Assembly (NCBI RefSeq): GCF_001625195.1
Contig: NC_054391.1
Location: 2,821,390 to 2,885,389, forward strand
DNA length: 64,000 nt
DNA from: Drechmeria coniospora
Taxonomy: Eukaryota > Ascomycota > Sordariomycetes > Hypocreales > Ophiocordycipitaceae
Direction: 5' to 3'
Shown: positions 54,761 through 64,000 of the stretch, in pieces
Position numbering within the stretch: position 1 is the first letter of the stretch
Layout of the letters: each line of letters opens with the position of its first letter
Position numbers and translations under genes: made by a program
The notes under the pieces: generated by a model
Seen by the model: the letters and a program-made list of their open reading frames with translations, nothing else
Told to the model about the DNA's origin: nothing
Databases searched by the model: none

Positions 54761-57107
54761 ATGGCACCCCTCTGCACGGACCCGAGGCAGGTCGTCATCG
54801 CCCTTGAGCCGGCACGACGACAGGCTCTGCTCCAGCTCGTCAGCAATATCACGGCCTACATGAAATCTCAACTGGAAGCCGCCCCGAGCGAGCTGGGTTT
54901 TGTGTCTCCAGATTTCGACCATTCGTACAAGGTTTGCCAACACGTCGCGGCCCCCGAAAGAACGGAGTCGCCGCAATGGCAGCCGTCGGCCGGTAATAGT
55001 CAGCCAGAGCGAATTCAGAGGGCTGCCGTACGATACATGTCTGAATGGGAAGCCGAGCTGCTGAAGAAGCTGGGTGAAGTCGTCCAGGTGGAAGACAGTG
55101 ACGAGATCAGAGCGGAGAGGAAGGCAAGACGTGATCGGCTGGCCAAGAATCGGCTGAACACGCCGGAGGATGGCGAGGACCTTATTAGCTTTGGCGGCTT
55201 TCAGGTCAGCAAGTCGGAAGACGTGTCATCGCTCCAGAAGCTGTACCACCCCGTACCGACTACCTTGGCGACGTGCCCCTCCCAGGACAGGCGAGAGGCG
55301 CTCAGCTGTCTCCTCCTCCTTCTTCTATCGACCGGAAGGTATTCAGCCCACTCGCGGGCCTTGGTCCTCTACCTCGCCTCGGCACTGGAGCTTCCCCAGG
55401 TCTTTGTCAACCAGGAAGAGGCGGAAATCGCCCGTTCGCTCATCCAAAACACGGCGGCGAAGGAGCAGCAAAAGGAAACCATGTCCGCCGAGGCCGAGGC
55501 CGCCAAGCGTCGCCAGCAGAACAGGGCGAGTCGCCTGTGGAAAGTCGGCCTGGCCTCCGTCGCTGGAGCTACCATCATCGGCGTCACTGGTGGTCTCGCA
55601 GCCCCACTCGTTGCCGGAGCCATCGGTGGCATCATGGGCGGCGTCGGACTCGGCGGCGTCGCGAGTTTCCTCGGCATCTTCTGGATGAACGGTGCCCTGG
55701 TGGGTGCTCTCTTTGGTGCCTACGGCGCCAAGATGACCGTAAGTTGACGACCACCTCCCTCGAACTGCCACGGCTCACAGGCGGCAGGGTAAAATAGTGG
55801 ACAGCTATGCCAAGGAAGTCGACGACTTTTGCTTCATCCCTCTGGACGAAGACGATTCTTCGCCCTCTCCGGAGCAGTGGCAATCCCAGCGCCGTCTGCG
55901 CGTCACCATCGGCATCAACGGTTGGCTCAACTCCGAAGAAGACATCAAGAAGCCCTGGCGCGTCCTCAACACCGACTCCGAAGTCTTTGCATTACGCTTC
56001 GAGATGAAGACGTTGCTCGCGCTTGGCTCCGCCCTGCAGGATCTCGTCCAGTCGTTTGCCTGGGTCGCCTTCAAGTCCGAGATCATTAAACGCACCGTCC
56101 TGGTCACATTATGGGCTGCTCTATGGCCGATCCAAGTCCTCTCTGCCGCATCTAGCATCGACAATCCTTTCAGCCGGGCGAGAAATCGATCTCGAAAGGC
56201 CGGCCAGCTTCTCGCCGATGCGCTCATCAACAGGGTACAGGGCGAGAGACCGGTGACGCTGGTGGGCTATTCCCTCGGCGCCGCCGCTATCCATGCGTGC
56301 CTCCAATCCCTCGCCGAGCGGCAGGCTTTTGGCCTCATAGCTGAAGTCGTCCTCATCGGAACGCCGGCGCCGTCTGACGCCGCACACTGGCGCACTCTCC
56401 GCACCGTCGTGTCGGGCAACGTCTTCAACGTGTACTCCGAGAATGACATGATCCTGGGATTCGTGTACCGCATGCACAGCCTAAAATTCGGTGTCGCCGG
56501 TCTCCAGGCCATCCCCGACGTCCAGGGTGTCGAGAACATCAACCTCAGTGGTAGTGTGAGTGGACATCTGCGTTATCCGGAGCTGACGGGCGAGATCCTC
56601 AAGAGGTGCGGCTTCGTCGGCGTACGTTCCGGAAGCGAGATCGAAATGGACGACGTCATTCGCATGAAGGACTACCATGCCAGGGGAAAGCTGATAGACT
56701 TTGGCGGGTCGGGGAATGAGACAGCAAAGACGACAACGCAGAAGCCGAGTGAGACGGTCGCCGAACTTCATGGGCTGAACATCTCGCCACAAGTTCGCTC
56801 TTCTACCTTTGCAGAACTGAACCCACAATTCCTCAAGCGATCTATCGAGACCACCCCAGAAGTTGCAGCGAAACCTGTTCAGCCTGCGAATTTCGCTCGC
56901 ACCGAGCATGCAACTGCCCCTTTGGATAGGACTACAGGGTCAGGCGAATACGGAAGTGACAATCCTCCGCTGGTCAAAAACCCCGATCGTTTATGGAAGC
57001 AGAGACCAAGGCAACTGACACCGGACTCGGATGACTCATATGACTCGGATGACTTTGAAGCAGGTGAGTACAGGGGCATAACGATGGTGGATAATTCTGG
57101 TGACTAG
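54761..57107 (+). CDS. DUF726 family alpha/beta-hydrolase-like membrane protein
   Basis: Two exons (54761..55738 and 55788..57107) with a 49-bp intron give 765 aa. The splice joins GAYGAKMT to GKIVDSYAKEVDDF; the GAYG.kMT...Y..EVdDF pattern is typical of this family. A Gly/Ala-rich hydrophobic stretch at about 265-325 (VAGATIIGVTGGLAAPLVAGAIGG...) probably spans or inserts in membrane. The hydrolase-like domain contains VTLVGYSLGAAAIHACLQSLAE, a GxSxG nucleophile elbow at about 485-490, then VVLIGTPAP and VYSENDMILGFVYR. The Ser/Pro-rich tail is disordered and ends in a DSYDSDD acidic run. Family members include human TMCO4 and yeast Mil1/YFL034W, the latter linked to clathrin-adaptor AP-1 traffic. 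Hydrolase activity is not demonstrated for the family; function here is inferred. Confidence 0.88.
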
Positions 57108-57781
57108 TGTTGGACATCGAGCACGAGAGCGTGAATACCTAAATAATGCAGTGTACATGTAGTCTTATGAAAGTACAGACCCGAGTCGGTCTCAACCTTG
57201 TTTTCACCCCAAGCTCTTCAAGATACCTGCACACGTAAGGTCCATATGTAGGGTAGTCGGCACGAAAGCAGGTGGTCATGTTGAATCTCATTAACTCAAT
57301 TCGCCGCGGAAGACTCCGCGAGCCTTTGGGCCGAGTATATACGACGAGAGAAACAAAAAGGAAAAGGCGACCATAGAAAGTAGTGGGACTATCAGACAAG
57401 AAGAAGGCTCGAAACTGAGGGTATGGAGTTCTTGCCGCCCTGTCCTTCCCTCAAACCCTCATTGTCACAGGCCTGTCTGAACAAAAGAATTATTGCTGAG
57501 CTGGGCCACAAAATCAGCGTTGAGGCCGTAGCTCTGAATCCCATCTCGGCATGATGTCGGGCCTTGGTATTGACATGCTTTTGGAAAACACAAGCAGACT
57601 GAGGAAGAAAATGTGCCGACATGAGTAGTGACAAGCATTATGTATAAATATTTTGGTCTAATCGTTTAGGGAATCGCCCTTTTGCGAACCAGCCGAGAAT
57701 ACTGCTGAAATTAGATCCGGGCGACTGCCAACATTATTTTCAGAATTCATGATTTTAGGAGTTTCACCGTAACGAGCGGCC
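57108..57781. terminator. Convergent 3' intergenic region
   Basis: About 670 bp between the stops of the DUF726 gene (+) and the Msb1-like gene (-). It should carry both 3' UTRs. ORFs at 57139-57399 and 57392-57634 (-) have no recognised features, and no repeat cluster is seen. Confidence 0.4.
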
Positions 57782-60700
57782 CTACCGACGCGTCGGAGCC
57801 ACCAACTGAGGACCGGTGCTGTCCTCCATGTTGACAGTGAGCTCGGCAACGCGGGCCTTTATGCGAGCAACACGTGTCTCAATCGCTGCAGAACTTGTTA
57901 GCTATCACTGGCTTCCGAACATGACGGGTCAAACTTACTCTCCTCCCCGCTGTTACCATCATGAGCATGACCGGCCTTGCCCAACGCGCTCCGCGTGGGG
58001 GTGTCGTGCTCCCCCCGAGTCGACGCCCTCGCAGCGGCATTTTTGCGGATCTGTGCCCATCGGTCCTGCACTCCAGGCCCCGCCGCCTGGTTCAACTGCT
58101 CCTTGGACTTTGCGGATGCAGATGCGGCCGTCTGGCGGTTCGTGCGGCGAGGAATCCGTGTCGGAGTAGTGCTCTCGAAGTCATCGTCCTCGGGGGCAAA
58201 AGCAGGCTGATCTCGCAGTGGTCCTTGATCAAATTGGGAGAATTCTCGAGCAGCGTCTGCGGCATCCTGAGTATCAATGGGAGAGATATCTCCCCCACGG
58301 GCAGAAGTGTGCACCGTTGACTCAGGACGCTTGGAGGGCTTGGGTGGTTTCGCAGAGCTCACCGGCCTTCTCGCGAGCTTCGATGGCTTCTGCGTCAAAG
58401 ACGGAACCGGACTGTCACCAGCAGAGGGTGACGAGGTCAGGGCCTGCTGCGCACCGTACTCAGGAGATTGCGGATCGGAGCGAAGAAATTCGTTAATGTC
58501 GGCCGCAGGTTCGTCCGGAAGTGTCGAATCGCGGTTCTTGCGTGAAGTGAGTAGCCTTCGCAGACCTGATTTTTCCTTGTTTGCCTGGAATTGACCCTGT
58601 TGCGCATGGGACAGCCCGAGACCAGCTTCGGCTTGTTCGTCGGCCGTCATGTCTGAGAAGTCGTAAACATCGTTCACTCCAGTAGCAGGAGGCGGGCTCG
58701 GATGCTTTTGATACTTGGATTCCACGGATTTGTCCGTCACGGGCGATTGGGAATCCCTTGGTTGGGACCCGAGCTTAGGCGATGATCGGTGAGGTTGCCG
58801 CGGGGATCCGAAGAAGGCTGTGCCGGACTCGGAGAATTCCTTCAAAGGAACCGTAGGAGGGGTGTGTTCGAGGTATGATCCGCCGTTCGTCGTTCGGGAT
58901 GAGAGCGAACTGCTGCCAAATGTACGAGCTGAATAGGCAGGAGAGACGGAAGCGCCGCGGCCAGCATTGCTGTTGGCCAAGTAAGCATCTTTCGTTGCAA
59001 CCTTGTCGTACTTCTTGACCCATTTCATCGCAGGTGAAGCCGCGCCAACAATGTGCGTTTGTATGCTGAAGACGCTGTTGGTCTTCTCGGCCAGAAGCTC
59101 TGCGTCATGACGACCCCGGCGCGGCGTGCCTACGGCGGCAGCCTGCTCCTCTTGATATTTCGTCGCACGAAGCTGAGCGGCCTTGGCTTGGATCTTGGCG
59201 TGCGTCTGGGACCCTATGCTCGTCTTGCTGTCCCCAAAACCGTTGCCGTTGCCGTTGCCGTCACCTCCTTGACCCTGTCCTTGCCTGCTTTCCGGCTTGT
59301 TGCGCCCGTTCGCCCTGCTCCGCTTCGTCCAGCTAAAGAAGCTTTTCTTCTCCGCGATGTAAGCGCCCTCTTCCGGCTCGGGTGCCGCTCCGGCAATCAA
59401 CTCTTCCACCACGATCCACCGAGCGCCAGGGATCCTCGTCTCGATCACAGCACACCTCCCAAACGCAGACTTTCTGGTGACCGTCTCTTCAGGGGCAAGA
59501 CTGCTCATCCACACCCACCAGAAGGAATCGTCCAGCTCTATCAGCGTGATGCTGGCCAGCTCGCCGGGCTCGAGACCGTGATCCGACTCTAGCTGCGCGA
59601 GTTGGGATTGGTTGATGTGCTGTCTGATCTGCGTCTCGATTGGCGGTAGGACTTGATCGGGTGGAAGAATCAAGCCAGTCCGACCGGCGGTCTCGTCGAC
59701 GAAGCCGGAAGACAGAAAGTCGGCCCAGGAAGGCGTTGTAGGCCTCGCAAACTGATTCCTGGAGACGGGGGAGCTCCTGATGCCCCGAGGCGGCGGCATC
59801 GAGGGCATGTTTCTAGTTTCTTCATCGTCCTCGGCGGCGATGCCAAAACCCATGTCCTCGAATCGTGACCAGGACGCATCGCGAAGACTGGTAGAATGCG
59901 CGATGCTTGACGCCGACGATTGATTTGCTGCAGAAATAGCATTGAGGACACGACGACATTCATCGGTCAGGGTCTGTACGGGATCCTCGAAGTTGGAGAA
60001 CATCTGGAGACCGCGGTCCGAGTCTCGGTACTGAAAGTGGCCCGCGCGACGGAGGAGAGCGAATGGTGTGGGAGAAACCGCATCGACCATCATGACCAGC
60101 TTGTTGGTGCTCGATGCCGTGCCATGGTAACGTGACGGGGGGTACTTGGTCTCCTTGAGGAGCTTCTCAAGAGATCTAGGCAGTAGAGAGATTCCGGTGG
60201 GACTATGCTCCGGGGAGAGCGAGCGGAGGTAGGCGAAGAACAGGTGACTGGTTGCATCGGCAGCCCTGTGACGAACGTCAGTCTCGAGTGGTACTGCAGC
60301 GGGTGGCGCTCGGGGATGATTGCATACATCAACCATGCTTTATAGCCGCCGTCGAAGCCGCTGCCCGTGTCCTTTTGCTCAAAAGCCCACCAGCCAGCCA
60401 TCCTCGAAAGCTGAAGGCCGCCGAAGCCGTTGGATTTTCCGTGGGCGGCCACGGCTGCAATTAGATCGAAGAAATCGAATAAGATACGCTGCCTCGCGAC
60501 ATTCTCCACGCTGATCGGGATGAAGGTTCTGAAGGAATCTCGGGCCCTGTTGGAGTCTAGCATCACGTCAGCGCTGTGCCATCGGGGCCACAAGTCCATC
60601 TGGGCGGAAGGGGGTGAACGTACCAAGTTCACCAACTTTGAACAACTCGTAGGCGTCCCAACCAACAACACCGCCCTGGAGGCGACCCCAGCACCATTTT

Positions 60701-61203
60701 GCAACATCTGCGATGACCTGGAGCAGAAGAAAATGAGAATGGCCCTCGACGAGATCGAATTCAGCGCGCGGCTTACCATGGGTTCCGCCATGCGGACTTC
60801 TTGCAACAGCGCATCACCCTCGAGGGTGTAGCCACGTTCGAAGAAATGGCGGATGAAGGAGCGCACGGCGCTCGGGTCGGATGTCGGTCGAAATGGCAGC
60901 AGGAGAAAGGGAAGATCAAGGCCTAAAGGACATGGCACACGTTAGCCCAGGTCGTCATGACATGACGGGATCCGAGGGAAATGGCGGGGAGGGCCATCGA
61001 GGTCGGGACGAACCTCGAGCCTTCAGCTCCTCGGTGCAGCAGTGCAGCAGCTCGTGCACTTCCTCTGGCTCGACCGTGGTACGCGTGTAGGCCTCGCTCC
61101 ATTTTGACTGTCGTGGCAACGAGTCGACGGCGTCATCGTTGGCGGACTTCTTTTTCGATCTGTGGCCATCTCGGCCCCTCAAGCGGGCGAAAAGACCGGG
61201 CAT
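57782..61203 (-). CDS. Msb1/Mug8-domain polarity protein (Rho-GAP-like)
   Basis: Six exons (61203..61014, 60922..60777, 60717..60624, 60556..60328, 60265..57939, 57885..57782) give 1029 aa. Introns of 91, 59, 67, 62 and 53 bp were placed by continuity: KARG|LDLPFLLLPFRP, MAEPM|VIADVAKWCWGRLQGG, KVGEL|DSNRARDSFRTFIPISVE, KAWL-M|AADATSHLFFAYLRSLSP and GEE-T|IETRVARIKARVAEL. The N-terminal 430 residues form a Msb1/Mug8 (formerly DUF1708) domain, a RhoGAP-like fold; the rest is long, Ser/Pro-rich and disordered. In yeast, Msb1 acts with Cdc42/Rho1 modules at bud sites, and S. pombe Mug8 is a meiotically upregulated relative. A role in hyphal polarity is inferred. The large ORF starting at 60336 misses the conserved N-terminus and begins inside an intron. 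Confidence 0.8.
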
Positions 61204-64000
61204 ATCGACGAGGCGTCTAGTAGTGATGATGCTGCCACGGGAAGAATTATTCACTGCAAAGGCCGTGGTTCATCCGTTGGGGACCCCAGCAGAGCAGGTG
61301 AAATTGAAGAGGATGCTTGATGTCGGGGCTGTTGCATTCAACGTAGGAGTTGGTCGATGGACGGTAGGCGGGACGGGATGTGTGGTCACCAACGCCGTCG
61401 GATCGGTGCGTTGACGGGTGAAGAGAACAGCAAGGAACGGGTTCGTCGCATATGATGAAGCTGGTCGTAGGTTGGAGGCGGGCGAGGGCGAGCCTGGTCT
61501 TCAGGTCGAAAGGATTCGATGGCTCGTCTGGTGTAAGTGAGGAGGGGGGTTGGAAGTAGGTAGGTCGATGGAAAGGAAGGATCGACAAGAGGTCGGGTTC
61601 GTTAGGATGTAAGGCATCAAAGGAGGAAAAGGGAAGCATCCAGTCTATGGGTGCAAAGGACGGGTGAGACGCTGGGAGAATGACGGAGACGTAGGGGAGG
61701 ATGGAAAAAACGATGGTGATCCAATGCGAGAGTGTGGGAGAGGGACGCGGCTGGGCTTGGCCGTCAGGGGTCGGTGTGTCGCGCAACAAGGACGGGGAGG
61801 GGCGGTTCTTCAGGTTCCACACTGATTTAGCGCTGGTTCTTGGGACGACGGGTACTAGTCTATACATGTACCTGCAATGAACTGCATTGGTATAGTACGG
61901 CCGCCGCGCTAAGCACATGTTACTTCAGGTACTCGGAGTGATTGTGCCGTTGCGCTAAGAAAAGTCAGGTACCAGGTTGCGGGGGGGCAATGTAAAGGCA
62001 GTTAGTACTAGCAGACGTAGCATACGCCGTAGGCACTGCTAACATGCATGGCCCAGCGAAAGTAGAGTCAGTGTAATACGCTGCACTCCGCACAGCACAT
62101 GCCCATGGGCGGACCATTTGGGGGACTTTGCTTCAATTTCACCTCAGTATTTCATTACCTCATTGATGCTAGCAGTACGAGTTCTGGGTAACTAGTACCT
62201 GTCTAGCGCCTGCCGATTGCACGCAAGTACCTGTACATGTGCTGTTGCACGCCGCCGTACTCCGTACTTGTTACTTATCTGGAGGAAGAGGGGTCCGAGT
62301 GCAGGGACAACCTGCGGTAATACTTACTTGCAACCAAGTATTATTACTTACGTACGAGTACTTGCTTTACTGGACTTGTTCGTGCTCTTGTTCCTGCTGC
62401 AAGGCGACAAACCTGGTTGCCCAGCTAAGGGGAAAAAATAATGCCTCGATGGCAAAGTTTTATTACCATGCATAAACAAACTAGTCGCAATTTCCATCTT
62501 CTTTCACATGAATCCTCTCGTCAGGGGTGTCGGCTACTGAATACAGCGTACATGCTCACTGTACGAAGGTGGGTTGTTGCAGCACTTGTATCCGAACTGA
62601 ATGGTCAGTCAGCATCTGCCAGCATCTGCCAGGTCTGCCAGCCCACGTGGACAGTGAGCTCGCATGCGCCCAAACTTCACATCACATCACATCACCTTCA
62701 ATCCAAACTCCTGGTCAACGTTTCAACCCCTCTCGTCTCTCGCACCGAGCTGTCAGGGGCGTGGTACCCGTTTGCGGATTGATTGGATCGTGTCTCGGTG
62801 ACTATGCTGTGTACGACGATCAGGTAACCGTCTGATCACCGCGCTGAGACTCATCAAGCCTCATCTGTCATCGGGGCTCCCAAGAAATGATAGCAAGATA
62901 CGGAGCAGAAGGGGCCAATTTTAGCGTCTGCCTGTTCCAGATTATAAAAAGAAAACGAATCCGAACCATATACGAGCACGTAGTACCGAGTAGCAGGAGG
63001 AAATAGCCCGCAAGAAAGATTTCGTGAATGATGATGCTCAGTTCAATCATGGTTCCGCTGGCTGGGCTGACGTGGCGCCGGAGGTCTGAGACACAATGTA
63101 GCGTGCTAGCGTTACGGAGGGTACCACCCGCAGGTGGCGGCTACTATAATTATGTACTTACGACACTCCTTGCTTCCCTCTGTTAATTACACTTACTTAT
63201 TGTACGGAGTACAATAAGGTATTAATACTCGGTACCCTCGGTACCCGTACACCCACTCGCCACCCATACAGTACAGTACTTGGCTGATCATGTACAGTAG
63301 TGCGTTCAAGATGACACTCCCAGTCTTGGCGATCCGCCCTCTGCAGCGTTGTGCGACGAAATTCCCTAGGAAATGTCAAGACTCTTGCTCTTCTCACTTT
63401 CATATCTGGGCGTCAGTCGGACAATGCACAAAGTCGAAAGTTTTCGTCGCTATTATGCTCATCGATCATGTACAAGCACGGTGCAAGCACTTCGTTCTAC
63501 ACCTTCAAGTACTCTTTGAACGGTGCTGCACAGCAAGTACGTACTTTCGTGCATGGTGGATGCGGGCCAATATACCATTGCAGCGTAGCAGCCAATCAAT
63601 CGCACGATCAGCTGTCAGCCGTGGTGTGGTGCTTGGGCAATTCCAAACCCCCTACTCCGTAGTGGGCCCGAATCATGCATCCAGAAGTCGGTTCAATGCA
63701 TTGGCAGCGCAGTCCGGGAGAGTATCAGTAGCGAGAACTGCCGTCCTATTGTCACCGGCCGTCATGCATCGCGACGTTTTACGAACCAGCCGGCCTTCCC
63801 GCACCGACACCGACGTATTCGCCGACGTAAACACGCCCGCATTGACATTAGCCTAGAGCACCCCGTTCATGGCATAACGCTCCCATGAGCATTTGACCGT
63901 ATCCCAGTCCCTATATCCTAACCTATCCTCGAGCCATGACCATGAAAAATCTCCCATCCACTCGTGAGCTGACGAATACATGCAAAAGTACATGCAGACA
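61204..64000. repeat. Intergenic region to window end, with palindromic motifs
   Basis: 2.8 kb upstream of the Msb1-like gene with no supported gene. GTAC/TACGGAGTA words occur at about 61850-61990, 62230-62370 and 63130-63300 (for example TGTACGGAGTACAAT near 63203). A TCACATCACA run lies near 62685. The ORF at 63290-63856 (+) has no recognised domain, though a gene continuing beyond the window cannot be excluded. Confidence 0.4.

Noticed and set aside
1..64000. tRNA or 5S rRNA genes
   Set aside because: I looked for B-box-like GGTTCGAATCC and 5S internal-control-like sequences by eye. Partial matches such as near 7695 and 24650 lack a foldable cloverleaf context.

Overview
The window is nuclear chromosomal DNA of a filamentous ascomycete, most likely a Sordariomycete and plausibly Hypocreales. 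This is inferred from short GT-AG introns (about 46-240 bp), CT-rich leaders, moderately high GC, and the gene set: single-exon-dominated RPB1, an SSB-type Hsp70, Mcr1, Ssu72, Thg1 and fungus-specific DUF726 and Msb1/Mug8 proteins. I resolved 17 protein-coding genes. Most are housekeeping genes, and their splice structures were built by hand so that conserved motifs continue across the joins. I saw no tRNA, rRNA, CRISPR array, intact transposon or secondary-metabolite cluster.

Layout. 0.2-1.0 kb: ssu72 (-). 2.5-4.1 kb: SH3 protein of Nbp2 type (+). 5.5-6.7 kb: mitochondrial NADH-cytochrome b5 reductase mcr1 (+). 7.2-9.7 kb: membrane-anchored M28 peptidase of the glutamate carboxypeptidase II type (-). 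11.4-13.5 kb: MFS transporter (+). 13.7-15.1 kb: SprT-like metalloprotease (-). 17.2-19.3 kb: F-box protein (-). 21.4-23.9 kb: a two-TM-tail hypothetical gene interrupted by one in-frame TAG (+). 24.8-25.2 kb: a small three-exon Tyr/Ser/Gly-rich protein (-). 26.4-27.6 kb: extended SDR/NmrA-like dehydrogenase (+). 28.1-30.3 kb: ribosome-associated Hsp70 ssb1 (+). 32.2-32.4 kb: a 90-aa protein (-).

32.4-43.3 kb is a gene-poor stretch whose only supported gene is a 52-aa Cys-rich protein at 38.6 kb. 43.3-48.6 kb: rpb1 (-). 49.6-51.0 kb: swd1, COMPASS (-). 51.8-53.0 kb: thg1 (+, eight exons). 53.1-53.8 kb: G-patch protein of Tma23 type (-). 54.8-57.1 kb: DUF726 alpha/beta hydrolase (+). 57.8-61.2 kb: Msb1/Mug8 polarity protein (-). 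61.2-64 kb: no gene seen.

Three products act on one process: Rpb1 carries the CTD, Ssu72 dephosphorylates CTD serines, and Swd1 belongs to the Set1 complex that follows the Ser5-phosphorylated CTD. The rest are unrelated housekeeping genes, and nothing suggests an operon-like system. The most striking non-genic signal is a recurring palindromic family built on TACGGAGTA/TACTCCGTA. It is packed into nearly every long intergenic gap and I did not notice it inside coding exons. I found no convincing new multi-gene system.
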